From Paracoccus marinaquae (GTDB taxonomy: Bacteria; Pseudomonadota; Alphaproteobacteria; Rhodobacterales; Rhodobacteraceae), in the NCBI RefSeq assembly GCF_018860165.1, contig NZ_JAHKNG010000009.1, positions 52,452-116,451 of the forward strand: a stretch of DNA of 64,000 nucleotides, given 5' to 3'. Position numbers and translations under genes: made by a program. Below the pieces are notes generated by a model. The model did no database searches, was not told the DNA's origin, and was given only the letters and a program-made list of their open reading frames with translations. This document shows, piece after piece, positions 1 to 10,814 of this stretch (the first letter of the stretch is position 1; every line of letters starts with the position of its first letter).

Positions 1-1
1 C

Positions 2-580
2 GCCATCGTCCTGCATCCGCATCCGCAATATGGCGGAACGATGAACAACCGGGTGGTCTATAACCTGCATTACGCCTTCCACCAGATGGGCTTCACCGTG
101 ATGCGGTTCAATTTCCGCGGCGTGGGCCGCAGCCAGGGCGAGTTCGACCAGGGCATCGGCGAGCTGTCGGACGCGGCCTCGGCGCTGGACTACCTGCAGG
201 CGATGAACCCGAATTCCAAGCATTGCTGGGTCGCCGGCTTCAGCTTTGGCGCCTGGATCGGGATGCAGCTGCTGATGCGCCGCCCCGAGATCACCGGCTT
301 CATCAGCGTGGCGCCGCCGGCGAACATGTATGATTTCAGCTTCCTCGCGCCCTGTCCCTCGTCGGGGCTGATCGTGAATGGCACCTCGGACCGGGTGGCG
401 CCGCCGAAGGACACGCATGGTTTGGTGGGCAAGCTGCGCGAGCAGAAGGGCATCACCATCACCCATGAAGAGATCGAGGGCGCGGATCACTTCTTCCGCG
501 ACGACGAGGCGCATATGAAGCCGATGATCGATCTGGTCCAGGCCTATGTGCGGCGGCGCCTGACCGAAACCACGCGCTGA
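2..580 (+). CDS. Alpha/beta hydrolase, 5'-truncated by window edge
   Basis: The frame is open to the left edge and reads AIVLHPHPQYGGTMNN before the first internal Met at 41, so the true start lies outside the window; 192 residues are visible. HPHPQYGGTM, then FNFRGVGRSQGEFDQG, then the nucleophile-elbow-like AGFSFGAWIG, then a late GADHFF are typical of the small bacterial alpha/beta hydrolases related to dienelactone hydrolase and YfhR-like proteins. The elbow is G-F-S-F-G, so Ser is the likely nucleophile, with the Asp of NGTSDRVAPP and the His of GADHFF completing the triad. Substrate is unknown. It ends 4 bases before the HD-domain gene, so the two are probably co-transcribed. Confidence 0.85.
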   Translation, partial: AIVLHPHPQYGGTMNNRVVYNLHYAFHQMGFTVMRFNFRGVGRSQGEFDQGIGELSDAASALDYLQAMNPNSKHCWVAGFSFGAWIGMQLLMRRPEITGFISVAPPANMYDFSFLAPCPSSGLIVNGTSDRVAPPKDTHGLVGKLREQKGITITHEEIEGADHFFRDDEAHMKPMIDLVQAYVRRRLTETTR

Positions 581-584
581 AGGC

Positions 585-1715
585 ATGTCAGAGCGGATCG
601 CCCGGCAGATCGGCTTCCTGTGCGAGGCGGACCGGCTGAAATCGATCGATCGCGCAAATGTGCTGATGGATCTGTCGCGGTCCGAGAACAGCGCCGAGCA
701 CAGCTGGCATGTGGCGCTTTTCGCGATGGTCTTCGGGGCTTCGGACCGGGCCATCGCGATGCTGCTGATCCATGATCTGGTCGAGATCGACGTGGGCGAT
801 CAGCCGATCCATCTGGGCCACGACGCAGCCGCGCTGGCCGAGGCCGAGGCGCGGGCGGCCGCGCGGATCTTCGGGCTGTCACCGGATGGCCCAAGCCTGC
901 TGGCGATGTGGCGCGAATTCGAGGCCCATGGCAGCCCCGATGCGGTGATGGCCAAGCGGATGGATCACGGCCAGCCGCTGTTTCAGGTCTTGCTGGCGCC
1001 CGAACCGCGGCCCGATCATGTCGGGATCGTGCGCGACAATCTGGACGGCGGGCGCGCAGCCCGGCTGCACCGTGAATGGCCCGAGGCGATGGCGGCGGCG
1101 CGGGCGATGCTGGCCGGGGGCGCGGCGGGCGCGGATGATCTGGGCCGGCGGCTGCGCTTTCTGGCCGAGGCCGACGGGCTGAAATCGGTCTATCGGGCGA
1201 ATACGCTGATCGACGGCTCGCGTCACGAGAACAGCGGAGAACATAGCTGGCATCTGGCGCTCTATGCGCTGGCGCTGTCCGATCTGGCCGGGCCGGGCGT
1301 CCGGATCGGGCGGGTAATCCGCATGCTGCTGATCCATGATCTGGTCGAAATCGATGTGGGGGACGTACCGCTTCATTCTGCCGCGGGTCAGGCACATGGC
1401 TCGGCCGAAGTTCAGGCGGCCGAGGCCGCGGCGGCGCGGCGGATCTTCGGCTTGCTGCCGGCAGGGCAGAGCCGCGCCTTCCTGTCGCTGTGGCAGGAAT
1501 TCGAGGCTGCCGCCTCGCCCGATGCGATCTTTGCCAAGGCGCTCGACCGCTGTCAGCCGGCGGTGCAGAACCTGCGCTCGGGCGGGGTCGGATGGCGCGA
1601 CTATGGCGTCAGCTTCGCCGATATCGAACATCGGGTGGGGCGCAAGGTCGCGCTCGGCGCCCCGGCCCTGTGGGCGTGGCTGCGACCCGAGGTCGCAGCC
1701 TTCCTGTCCGATTGA
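585..1715 (+). CDS. Tandem HD-domain phosphohydrolase (HDDC2/YfbR-like duplication)
   Basis: A 376-residue protein built of two homologous HD domains in one chain, roughly residues 1-183 and 184-376. Each half carries the full metal-site set: EHSWH (His39 and His42; His220 in the second), LLIHDLVEIDVGD (His63-Asp64; His251-Asp252). The family, HDDC2/YfbR, normally works as a single-domain 5'-deoxynucleotidase or related nucleotide phosphohydrolase of about 180-200 residues, so this is an in-frame duplication and fusion. Neither half has lost a visible catalytic residue. The second half has a small insertion before the HD motif (DLAGPGVRIGR). Nucleotide substrate is inference from family. The gene follows an alpha/beta hydrolase with a 4-base gap. 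Confidence 0.85.
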   Translation: MSERIARQIGFLCEADRLKSIDRANVLMDLSRSENSAEHSWHVALFAMVFGASDRAIAMLLIHDLVEIDVGDQPIHLGHDAAALAEAEARAAARIFGLSPDGPSLLAMWREFEAHGSPDAVMAKRMDHGQPLFQVLLAPEPRPDHVGIVRDNLDGGRAARLHREWPEAMAAARAMLAGGAAGADDLGRRLRFLAEADGLKSVYRANTLIDGSRHENSGEHSWHLALYALALSDLAGPGVRIGRVIRMLLIHDLVEIDVGDVPLHSAAGQAHGSAEVQAAEAAAARRIFGLLPAGQSRAFLSLWQEFEAAASPDAIFAKALDRCQPAVQNLRSGGVGWRDYGVSFADIEHRVGRKVALGAPALWAWLRPEVAAFLSD

Positions 1716-1733
1716 GCCTGTCGCCGCCCCGTC

Positions 1734-2900
1734 TCAGTTCGCCAGCGGCTGTTGATTGGTGGCATGGCGGCGGGCCAGTTGCCGTGCGCGCCGGCCGGCG
1801 GCGAGGGGACGGGCCGTGTCGACGGCCGCAGGATCGTCACGCAGTTGCGGGAACAGGGTGAAGACCTCTTCGGCCGCTTCGCCCAGTGCCTCGATGGTCT
1901 GCGGGCCGGGATAAAGCGATTCGGTTTCGGCGCCGTTGGACATCAGCACCTCGTGCCGGTCGAACAGCAGATGCACATAGCTGACACCTTGGGCGTCGGT
2001 CAGTTCCTCGATCCCCGGCACCTCGGTCAACTGGCGCGCCGCGACCAGCAGTTCGGGGGCGTTGAACATACGCTGCGCGATCTGCGAGCGGACCAGAATG
2101 CGGTGCTGGGGCGAGACGGTCAGATCCCGGTCGGGCCGGTTCGGGCCAAGCGCATTGGCCAGGATGCGGATCGGCCGCAGCCGGGGACTGGCGGCCAGTT
2201 CCGAGGCCGAGAGGCTGCGCAGCCCGCGCCAGCGAACCGGCTGGAAGCCATGGTCACGGGTCCAGACCAGGTCGCCGACCTCCAGATCCTCGACCTTGCG
2301 TTCGCCCGCCTCGGTCAGGATCATGGTGCCGGCGGCGAAACAGGGAACGAAGGACGACTGATCGTACAGCTCGGTCGATGTCCGCGAGAAATAGGTGTCG
2401 TAATCGGCCTCATCGGTCGACATGGTGATGCTGACGATCGGATAGGTGGTCAGCGCCGCAATCTCATCGGGCGCGGCCGCCGACGCGGGCGGCGGCATCA
2501 TGAAGGCGTTGCCGGAAACGTCCTGAAAGATCCGCACGGTCGTGTAGATGGTATCGGTCGAGCCATCCGGCAGCAGGCGCGTCACCGCGACATTGCTGAC
2601 CACGATCGCGCTGTCGATCTCGTTTTCGTGGAACTCACCGTTCAGCGTGTAGGAGACGGTTTCCTGCGTGCCGGCGGCGTTGTTGTGCTGGATCGAGCCG
2701 TTTGCGTCGTCGTCGTTCATGGTGACCGCGGTCACCCGTCCGTAAAGGGGCGCACCCGCACTGCCGGCCGTCTGGCCGTTGATCTGGTCGTAGGCACGCT
2801 CGGCATCGTATTCCGGAAAGGTGAAGCCGAGGAAGGAAAAGGTCTCTTGCGCGTCAACGTCGGGATAGCTCCCGAGATGGATCATGTCATAGGTCGGCAC
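1734..2900 (-). CDS. Hint-domain (Hedgehog/intein-type) protein
   Basis: 388 residues with a GTG start preceded by AGGAAGAGGG. The N-terminal half (1-185) is an acidic, beta-rich region resembling calcium-binding or secreted adhesin-like modules. The C-terminal half begins at FVPCFAAGTMILTEAG, the classic Hint start with catalytic Cys, followed by VGDLVWTRDHGFQPVRW and LTVSPQHRILV, the conserved TxxH-like block. Stand-alone Hint proteins with this layout are numerous in Rhodobacterales and are thought to self-process; their physiological role is not established. No N-terminal signal peptide is evident, so export, if any, would be non-classical. It is convergent with the HD gene and divergent from icd. 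Confidence 0.85.
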   Translation of the reverse strand: MPTYDMIHLGSYPDVDAQETFSFLGFTFPEYDAERAYDQINGQTAGSAGAPLYGRVTAVTMNDDDANGSIQHNNAAGTQETVSYTLNGEFHENEIDSAIVVSNVAVTRLLPDGSTDTIYTTVRIFQDVSGNAFMMPPPASAAAPDEIAALTTYPIVSITMSTDEADYDTYFSRTSTELYDQSSFVPCFAAGTMILTEAGERKVEDLEVGDLVWTRDHGFQPVRWRGLRSLSASELAASPRLRPIRILANALGPNRPDRDLTVSPQHRILVRSQIAQRMFNAPELLVAARQLTEVPGIEELTDAQGVSYVHLLFDRHEVLMSNGAETESLYPGPQTIEALGEAAEEVFTLFPQLRDDPAAVDTARPLAAGRRARQLARRHATNQQPLAN

Positions 2901-3108
2901 GGTGAACCCTCTTCCTTGTAAGCCACATTGATGCCGGCATGTCCGGCACCCTGTCCATTCATAGAGTCCTTCATCATTGAAATAAATATGTTCTGTCCGT
3001 TTGCGGAGCGGCTACGAAAATTCGGCATACAGTCGCATACAATCTTTCCTTTTCGATGCAAAGCCGCTATAGCCCGCTCAGCAGCAAACCAACGCCAAGG
3101 GGGCCAGC

Positions 3109-4320
3109 ATGTCTAAGATCAAGGTAGAGAACCCCGTCGTCGAGCTCGACGGCGACGAGATGACCCGGATCATCTGGGATTTCATCAAGCAGAAGCTGAT
3201 CCTGCCCTACCTGGACATCGATCTGAAATACTACGATCTGGGCATCGAAGAGCGTGACCGCACCGACGACCAGATCACCGTCGATGCCGCCGAGGCGATC
3301 AAGCAGCATGGCGTCGGTGTGAAATGCGCCACCATCACCCCCGATGAGGCCCGGGTCGAGGAATTCGGCCTCAAGAAGATGTGGCGCAGCCCCAACGGCA
3401 CGATCCGCAACATCCTTGGCGGCGTCATCTTCCGCGAGCCGATCATCTGCAAGAACGTGCCGCGCCTGGTGCCGGGCTGGACCCAGCCGATCATCGTTGG
3501 CCGCCACGCCTTCGGTGACCAGTATCGTGCCACCGACTTCCGCTTCCCCGGCAAGGGCAAGCTGACCATCAGGTTCGTCGGCGAGGATGGCGAGACCATC
3601 GAGCATGAGGTCTTCGATGCCCCGTCCTCGGGCGTCACCATGGCGATGTACAACCTTGACGAGTCGATCCGCGATTTCGCCCGCGCCAGCATGAATTACG
3701 GTCTGAACCGCGGCTATCCGGTTTACCTCTCGACCAAGAACACCATCCTCAAGGCCTATGATGGCCGCTTCAAGGACCTGTTCCAGGAGGTTTACGAGGC
3801 CGAGTTCGAGGACCAGTTCAAGAAGGCCGGCATCCATTACGAGCATCGCCTGATCGACGACATGGTCGCCTCGGCGCTGAAATGGTCGGGCGGCTATGTC
3901 TGGGCCTGCAAGAACTATGACGGCGACGTGCAGTCCGACACCGTCGCGCAGGGCTTCGGCAGCCTTGGCCTGATGACCTCGGTCCTGATGACGCCGGACG
4001 GGAAGATCGTGGAATCGGAAGCCGCGCATGGCACCGTGACCCGCCATTACCGCGAGCATCAGAAGGGCAATGCGACCTCGACCAACTCGATCGCCTCGAT
4101 CTTCGCCTGGACCGGCGGCCTGAAACACCGCGCCAAGCTGGACGGCAACGATGCGCTGAGGACCTTTGCCGAGACGCTGGAAAAAGTCACCGTGCAGGCC
4201 GTGGAAGACGGCTTCATGACCAAGGATCTGGCGCTGCTGGTCGGGCCGGACCAGAAGTGGCTGACCACCATGGGCTATCTGGAAAAGGTGGACGAATATC
4301 TGAACAAGGCACTGGCCTGA
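3109..4320 (+). CDS. icd: NADP-dependent isocitrate dehydrogenase
   Basis: 403 residues, the usual length of the homodimeric alphaproteobacterial/eukaryotic-type enzyme converting isocitrate to 2-oxoglutarate, CO2 and NADPH in the TCA cycle. Diagnostic stretches are [12 protein letters not shown] near the N-terminus, [24 protein letters not shown], the metal-binding [14 protein letters not shown] and [13 protein letters not shown]. It starts at an ATG preceded by AAGGGGG. The 208-base AT-richer region between it and the divergent Hint gene must hold its promoter; TACAAT at 3038-3043 is a possible -10 box but no convincing -35 was found. A strong hairpin follows the stop codon, so it is probably monocistronic. 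Confidence 0.97.
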   Translation: MSKIKVENPVVELDGDEMTRIIWDFIKQKLILPYLDIDLKYYDLGIEERDRTDDQITVDAAEAIKQHGVGVKCATITPDEARVEEFGLKKMWRSPNGTIRNILGGVIFREPIICKNVPRLVPGWTQPIIVGRHAFGDQYRATDFRFPGKGKLTIRFVGEDGETIEHEVFDAPSSGVTMAMYNLDESIRDFARASMNYGLNRGYPVYLSTKNTILKAYDGRFKDLFQEVYEAEFEDQFKKAGIHYEHRLIDDMVASALKWSGGYVWACKNYDGDVQSDTVAQGFGSLGLMTSVLMTPDGKIVESEAAHGTVTRHYREHQKGNATSTNSIASIFAWTGGLKHRAKLDGNDALRTFAETLEKVTVQAVEDGFMTKDLALLVGPDQKWLTTMGYLEKVDEYLNKALA

Positions 4321-4344
4321 GCCATCGTCCGTTCTGAAAAAGGG

Positions 4345-4371
4345 GGCCGCGCGGGGATCCGCGCGGCCTTT
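4345..4371 (+). terminator. Rho-independent terminator after icd
   Basis: A perfect 10-bp stem (GGCCGCGCGG paired with CCGCGCGGCC) closes a 4-base GGAT loop and is followed by TTT. It begins 24 bases after the icd stop and lies before purQ. Confidence 0.75.
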
Positions 4372-4466
4372 CCATGGCTGGCGCCGCCACGCGGCCCCCG
4401 CGGGATGCTTCCATGCGCCGGCTCATTGCGCTATCAGTCGCGCAGCATATTTCGCAGGATTCGCCC

Positions 4467-5135
4467 ATGAAAGCCGCTGTCATCACCTTTCCCGGATCGA
4501 ATTGCGACCGTGATCTGGCCCTTGCGCTCGGGCAGGCGGGGGCCGAGGTCAGCCGCGTCTGGCACAAGGACGAGGCGCTGCCCGCGGGCACCGATCTGGT
4601 CGCCGTGCCGGGCGGGTTTTCCTATGGCGATTATCTGCGCTGCGGCGCCATCGCCGCGCATTCGCCCATTGCCGGGGCGCTGCGCGGCCATGCGGCGAAG
4701 GGCGGCTATGTCCTCGGCATCTGCAACGGCTTTCAGGTCCTGACCGAACTGGGCCTGCTGCCCGGCGCGCTGATGCGCAATCAGGGCCTGACCTTCATCT
4801 GCAGACCCGCGATGCTGCAGGTGGTGACGGCTGACAGCAACTTTACCCGCGGTTACGCAGTGGGTCAGCAGATCCGCGTGCCGGTCGCGCATCACGACGG
4901 CAATTACCAGATCGGCGCCGAGGGGCTGGCGCAGTTGCGCGATCAGGAGCGCATCGCCTTTACCTATGCGCCCGGACTCAATGGCTCGGTCGCCGATATC
5001 GCCGGGGTGCTGTCGGAGAACCGCCGGGTGCTGGGCATGATGCCGCATCCCGAACGCGCGGCCGATCCGGCGCTTGGCGGAACTGACGGGGCGGCGCTTT
5101 TTTCGGGCCTGGTCCGGGGCCTTCAGCACGCGTGA
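4467..5135 (+). CDS. purQ: Phosphoribosylformylglycinamidine synthase subunit PurQ
   Basis: 222 residues from the ATG at 4467, the normal length for the small, glutaminase subunit of the PurS/PurQ/PurL complex that makes FGAM in purine synthesis. The protein begins MKAAVITFPGSNCDRD, and shows GGFSYGDYLRCGA, the class I amidotransferase elbow VLGICNGFQVL with catalytic Cys, and the late MMPHPERAADP with His and Glu of the triad. The frame extends upstream to 4374, but that region is unlike PurQ and overlaps the terminator side of icd. PurS and PurL are not in the window. Confidence 0.95.
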   Translation: MKAAVITFPGSNCDRDLALALGQAGAEVSRVWHKDEALPAGTDLVAVPGGFSYGDYLRCGAIAAHSPIAGALRGHAAKGGYVLGICNGFQVLTELGLLPGALMRNQGLTFICRPAMLQVVTADSNFTRGYAVGQQIRVPVAHHDGNYQIGAEGLAQLRDQERIAFTYAPGLNGSVADIAGVLSENRRVLGMMPHPERAADPALGGTDGAALFSGLVRGLQHA

Positions 5136-5194
5136 CTTGAGCGCAGGCGATTTGAGGCATAAATTGCGTCAGTTAGCGATTTCGCCGGATTGAC

Positions 5195-6994
5195 GTGGTG
5201 ACCAGGGATCGGAAGGCAAAGGACGATGCGCCCGGCTGGGCCGGTGGAGGCGCCGAGCAGCCGGCCAATCCCTGGTGGCTGCGCGCGGCCATCGGGCTGA
5301 TCTTCCTGACCGCGCTGATGGTGATCTGGACCACCAATGCCTGGTTGACCGCGCGTTTCGCCGAAAATACCAGGGTCCGGGCCGATCTGCGGCTGGCGCT
5401 TTATACCGGCAACCTGAAATCCGAACTGGACCGCAACGAGGTCGTGCCGCTGCTGCTGGCGCGCGATCCGGCGCTGATCGGGGCGCTGAACGGCAATGAT
5501 TTCTCGACCACGTCGGCCAGGCTGATCGCCGCGCAGAAGGAGATCGGGGCCGCCTCGCTGCGGCTGCTGGATGCCTCGGGCCGCACCGTGGCCTCGACCG
5601 ACCGCTATCAGATCGGCACCAACAACGCCGCGGCGCCCTATTTCGTCGAGGCCCTGCGATCGCGCGATACGGTCTTTACCGTCTCGACCACCGAGACCGG
5701 CGCCTATGAGTTCAATCATTCGCGGTCCATTGTCGCGGATGGCAAGACCCTGGGCGTGATCGTCGTCGGCGCCGATCTGACACGGCTGGAGCGGTCCTGG
5801 GCGGGGATCGCCGATGCGGTGGTGGTCACCGACAGCGAGGGCACCATCATCCTTGCGACCGAGTCGCGCTGGCGCGGGCTGGCCCTGCCGGATGCGCTGG
5901 AGGTGCGCTCGGCCCCCTCGGCGATCCAGCGCGCCTTCCAGGTGACCGCCGACTGGACCTCGCCGCCGGCCGACGCCTATCTGCGCGGCCGGGCGGTGAT
6001 GCGCAGCGAAGCGCGGATCCAGTTCCGCGGCTGGAAGATGATCAGCTTTACCACCTATGCCTCGACGCGCGAGCGGGTGAATGCGGTCCTGGCGCTGGAA
6101 ATCATGGGCTTCGCGATCCTGCTGGCACTGGCCTTCTGGCTGTTGTCGCGCCGCGCCCGGCTGCAATCGGCGGCCTATATGCGCGAATCCGCCGATCTTC
6201 GGGCGCTGAACGCGCGGCTGCGGCGCGAGATCGCCGAGCGTGAGCGGGTGCAGAAGGAACTGCGCGTGGCCGAGCAGACGGTTCAGCAAAGCTCGAAACT
6301 GGCGGCACTGGGCGAGATGTCGGCCGGGGTCAGCCATGAGCTGAACCAGCCGCTGGCGGCGATGAAGACCTATCTGGCCGGCGCAAGGCTGCTGTTGCAG
6401 CGCGGCCGCAGCGAGGAGGCCCTGTCCTCGTTCCAGCGCATCGACGACCTGATCGATCGCATGGGCGGGATCACGCGGCAGCTGAAATCCTATGCCCGCA
6501 AGGGCGGCGACGCGGTCGAGCCGATCGATCTGCGCGCCGCCGTCAGCAGCGCCCTGACCATGATGGAGCCGCAACTGCGCGCAGGCACCATCCGCATCAC
6601 CCGCAACGTGCCGCGCGAGAGGGTCATGGTGCTGGCCGACCGGATCCGGCTTGAGCAGGTGATCATCAACCTGCTGCGCAACGCCTTCGACGCGGTCAAG
6701 GACCGGCGCGATGCGCGGGTCGAGATCACCGTCGAAAGCGGCGCTCACGCCTATGTGTCCGTTCGCGACAACGGACCGGGTGTATCGGATCTGGAAAAAC
6801 TGTTTGAACCCTTCTGGACGACCAAGAAACCCGGTGAGGGCACCGGTCTGGGTCTGGCGATCTCCTCCACCATCGTGGCAGATTTCGGAGGACGCCTGAC
6901 CGCGCATAACGAAACCGGGGGAGGGGCCGTGTTCCAGGTCGAACTGCCCCTGCATCGGCCGGGCGAACCCCGCAGGGCGCTGGCCGCCGAATGA
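5195..6994 (+). CDS. dctB: C4-dicarboxylate-type sensor histidine kinase DctB
   Basis: 599 residues with a GTG start (a second GTG follows directly). A cytoplasmic N-tail leads into TM1 (about 25-50), a periplasmic double-PAS-like sensor (about 50-305, including TDRYQIGTNNAAAPYF), TM2 (about 306-330), then a coiled coil and kinase core. The phosphoacceptor is His381 in GVSHELNQPLAAMK; N, G1 and G2 boxes are visible as NLLRNAFDAV, RDNGPGVSD and GEGTGLGLAIS. The layout matches DctB, which senses succinate, malate or fumarate and phosphorylates DctD. The partner regulator follows 19 bases downstream. The cognate TRAP or DctA transporter is not in the window. Confidence 0.88.
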   Translation: MVTRDRKAKDDAPGWAGGGAEQPANPWWLRAAIGLIFLTALMVIWTTNAWLTARFAENTRVRADLRLALYTGNLKSELDRNEVVPLLLARDPALIGALNGNDFSTTSARLIAAQKEIGAASLRLLDASGRTVASTDRYQIGTNNAAAPYFVEALRSRDTVFTVSTTETGAYEFNHSRSIVADGKTLGVIVVGADLTRLERSWAGIADAVVVTDSEGTIILATESRWRGLALPDALEVRSAPSAIQRAFQVTADWTSPPADAYLRGRAVMRSEARIQFRGWKMISFTTYASTRERVNAVLALEIMGFAILLALAFWLLSRRARLQSAAYMRESADLRALNARLRREIAERERVQKELRVAEQTVQQSSKLAALGEMSAGVSHELNQPLAAMKTYLAGARLLLQRGRSEEALSSFQRIDDLIDRMGGITRQLKSYARKGGDAVEPIDLRAAVSSALTMMEPQLRAGTIRITRNVPRERVMVLADRIRLEQVIINLLRNAFDAVKDRRDARVEITVESGAHAYVSVRDNGPGVSDLEKLFEPFWTTKKPGEGTGLGLAISSTIVADFGGRLTAHNETGGGAVFQVELPLHRPGEPRRALAAE

Positions 6995-7013
6995 CGACGA
7001 GAGAGGAAAGCAG

Positions 7014-8339
7014 ATGTCCCGCAAGTTGAAGATCGCGATTGTCGATGACGAACCGGATATGCGGGAATCGATCAGCCAGTGGCTGGTCCTGTCCGGCTTC
7101 GAGACCGAAACCTATGCCAGCGCGGAAGATGCGCTGAAGGTGATCGGTGCCGACTGGCCCGGCGTGGTGGTCTCCGACATCCGCATGCCCGGCATGGACG
7201 GGATCGCCTTCCTGAAACGGCTGATGGGGCTGGATTCGGGGCTGCCGGTGATCCTGATCACCGGGCATGGCGACGTGCCGATGGCGGTCGAGGCGATGCG
7301 GATCGGCGCCATGGATTTCATGGAAAAGCCCTTCAACCCCGACAAGATGACGGCGCTGGCCAAGAAGGCCACGCAGGCCCGGCGCATGACGCTGGACAAC
7401 CGCGCCCTGCGCCGCGATCTCAGCGAGGGCCAGCAGGTCATGTCCAAGCTGATCGGCTCGAGCCCGGTGATGGACCGGCTGCGCGAGGATATCCTCGATC
7501 TGGGCCAGGCGGACGGTCATGTGCTGATCGACGGCGAGACCGGCACCGGCAAGACGCTGGTCGCCCATGCGCTGCATGCCGTGGGGCCGCGCGCCTCGAA
7601 GAAATTCGTGCCGATCTCCTGCGCGGCCTATAATGACGAGGCGCTGACGGCGCGGCTGTTCGGGCCGATGGAGGACGGCCTGCCCGCCGTCGAGGAGGCG
7701 CGGGGCGGCACCCTCTGCCTCGAGGATGTCGAGGCCCTGTCCGAGCCCCTCCAGGCCCGGCTTCTGGCCTTCATCAGCGAACAGGGCAGCCCGGCCGAAA
7801 CGCGGATCATCGCCATCTCGAACGCCCGGGCCGAGGGTCGCAAGGCCGAGGATTCGCTTCGTCCCGACCTGTTCTACCGCCTCTCGGCGCTGAAGATCGC
7901 GCTGCCGCCCCTGCGCGCGCGCGGCGAGGATATCCTGCAGCTGTTCACCCGCATGACCGAGCAGTTCTCGGAGGAATATGGCTGCGAGCCGCCGCAGGTT
8001 TCGGCGCAGGAGGCGGCCCAGCTTCTGCAGGCGCCGTGGCCCGGCAATATCCGCCAGCTGATCAATGTGGCCGAACGCGCGGTGCTGCAGAACCGCCGCG
8101 GCTCGGGCAGCATCGCCTCGCTGCTGATGGCGGATGGCGACGACAACCAGCAGGCCACCACGACCGAGGGCAAGCCGCTGAAGGAATATGTCGAAAGCTT
8201 CGAGAAGATGCTGATCGACAACACCATGCGCCGCCACAAGGGCAGCATCGCCAGCGTCATGGAGGAACTGTGCCTGCCGCGCAGGACGCTGAACGAGAAG
8301 ATGGCGAAATACGGGTTGCAACGCAGCGACTACCTGTAG
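7014..8339 (+). CDS. dctD: DctD-type response regulator lacking the sigma-54 GAFTGA loop
   Basis: 441 residues. Receiver domain 1-120 has acidic pocket DDE and phospho-Asp55 in VVVSDIRMPGMDG. The AAA+ domain has an intact Walker A, GETGTGKT, at about 174-181 and an arginine-bearing SLRPDLFYRLSALKI. A Fis-type helix-turn-helix ends the protein (VMEELCLPRRTLNEKM). The GAFTGA loop that contacts sigma-54 is absent: after LFG at 215-217 the sequence goes PMEDGLPAVEEARGGTL. Walker B is altered from the usual LDE to LED (236-238). It probably cannot activate sigma-54 promoters in the classical way and may act with the housekeeping sigma factor, as known for Rhodobacter NtrC. Confidence 0.88.
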   Translation: MSRKLKIAIVDDEPDMRESISQWLVLSGFETETYASAEDALKVIGADWPGVVVSDIRMPGMDGIAFLKRLMGLDSGLPVILITGHGDVPMAVEAMRIGAMDFMEKPFNPDKMTALAKKATQARRMTLDNRALRRDLSEGQQVMSKLIGSSPVMDRLREDILDLGQADGHVLIDGETGTGKTLVAHALHAVGPRASKKFVPISCAAYNDEALTARLFGPMEDGLPAVEEARGGTLCLEDVEALSEPLQARLLAFISEQGSPAETRIIAISNARAEGRKAEDSLRPDLFYRLSALKIALPPLRARGEDILQLFTRMTEQFSEEYGCEPPQVSAQEAAQLLQAPWPGNIRQLINVAERAVLQNRRGSGSIASLLMADGDDNQQATTTEGKPLKEYVESFEKMLIDNTMRRHKGSIASVMEELCLPRRTLNEKMAKYGLQRSDYL

Positions 8340-8376
8340 CCACCGCCGTTCTACACGGCCCGGCCGACAAGAAGAC

Positions 8377-8400
8377 CGCGCCGGCCCTCTGGCCGGCGCG
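8377..8400. terminator. Hairpin between convergent dctD and lytic transglycosylase genes
   Basis: A perfect 10-bp stem (CGCGCCGGCC with GGCCGGCGCG) around a 4-base CTCT loop sits between the two converging stop codons. No long T-run follows on either strand, so its role as a bidirectional terminator is inferred from position and stem strength. Confidence 0.45.
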
Positions 8401-8442
8401 ATGCCGTCTTCGATCCCGCAAGATCCCGTGACCCCGCGCGGG

Positions 8443-8962
8443 TCAGCTGCGCAGGCCGGTCAGTTTCAGCAATCCCTTGCGCTTGGCCTCGTAGTAATAG
8501 CCGCGCGCATACCACATGACCGTGTCGTCGGGATCGCCATCGGCCACCAGCCATGCCCCGTAGAGGTATTTCACGCCGTAGCGCAGGTTGGTATCGGCAT
8601 CCAGGAGGCCGGAGGCCGGGCCGCGATAGCCCATGGTGCGCGCGGTCTGCGGCAGGATCTGCATCAGCCCGTAATAGGGACCGTTGCGCGCCTCGGGGCG
8701 ATGGCTCGATTCCCGGATCACCACCCGCTGCACCAGTTCCGCCGGCACCCCGTAATGCCGCGCCCAGAAATTGATGCGTGAGCGCAGATAGGGCGTCTCG
8801 TTCGGATAGAGCCCGTCGGCCTGCAGGCCCGGCGGCATCCGCCCGGAACCGCCGCCACTGCCGCAGGCGGCCAGCGCCAGGACGCCCAGCAGCAGCGCCC
8901 GGCGTCCCGTCCGTGCGGCGCAGGGGCCGTGGGCGCGCGGGGGCAGCGCCCCCGCCATGCCG

Positions 8963-8970
<8 letters not shown>
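8443..8970 (-). CDS. Lytic transglycosylase, SLT domain, putative lipoprotein
   Basis: 175 residues with a hydrophobic stretch ending [12 protein letters not shown], a good lipobox with Cys at about 36. The catalytic SLT core follows: [10 protein letters not shown] contains the acid Glu, then [19 protein letters not shown] and [10 protein letters not shown], all family signatures. It would cleave the glycan strand of peptidoglycan in the periplasm, anchored to a membrane. Its start overlaps the 3' end of lpd by 8 bases, so it is the last gene of that transcript. The start given is the first ATG; a later Met would shorten the unusual N-tail. Confidence 0.85.
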
Positions 8971-10357
<1,387 letters not shown>

Positions 10358-10421
10358 GATTTACTCCTTCTTGTCCCTCGGGCCGGCACGGAAAACGCGC
10401 CGTCATTGCAGATGCCGCGGC

Positions 10422-10814
10422 TCAGAACAGCGCGGCCAGTAACATCACCATGGTGGCGCCGAAACCGGCGGCCCAGATCATCGAGCGCCCCGGCACCCAA
10501 CCCAGCAGATAGGCCGGGATATAGAGGATCCGCGCGGCCAGATAGAGCCAGGCGCAGGCGGCGGTCAGGGCGTTGCTTTGGTTGCCGAGCGTGACCACCA
10601 GAACGGCGAGGGTGAAGAGGATCAGACCCTCGAAATGGTTGTTCAGCGCGCGCTGCATCCTGCCGACGACACCGGCCGGGACCAGCGGCGTGTCGCGCGG
10701 GCCCATGGTGGCGCGCGGGCCAAGCTGGCGCGTGGCGGCGACGGAATAGGCGCAGAACTGCAGGCCCTGCAGCAGCCCGGCCAGCGCCAGAGCGGTCAGT
10801 TCGGGCGTCATCAT
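10422..10814 (-). CDS. MAPEG-family small membrane protein
   Basis: 130 residues with about four hydrophobic segments. The central NNHFEGLILFTLAVLVV and the later LAARILYIPAYLLGW are the MAPEG signature (membrane-associated eicosanoid and glutathione metabolism family); bacterial members have mostly unknown function. Two ATG codons (10814 and 10811) are possible starts; the first overlaps the stop of the upstream small gene as ATGA, arguing for translational coupling. It sits directly upstream of lpd, probably on the same transcript. Confidence 0.8.
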   Translation of the reverse strand: MMTPELTALALAGLLQGLQFCAYSVAATRQLGPRATMGPRDTPLVPAGVVGRMQRALNNHFEGLILFTLAVLVVTLGNQSNALTAACAWLYLAARILYIPAYLLGWVPGRSMIWAAGFGATMVMLLAALF

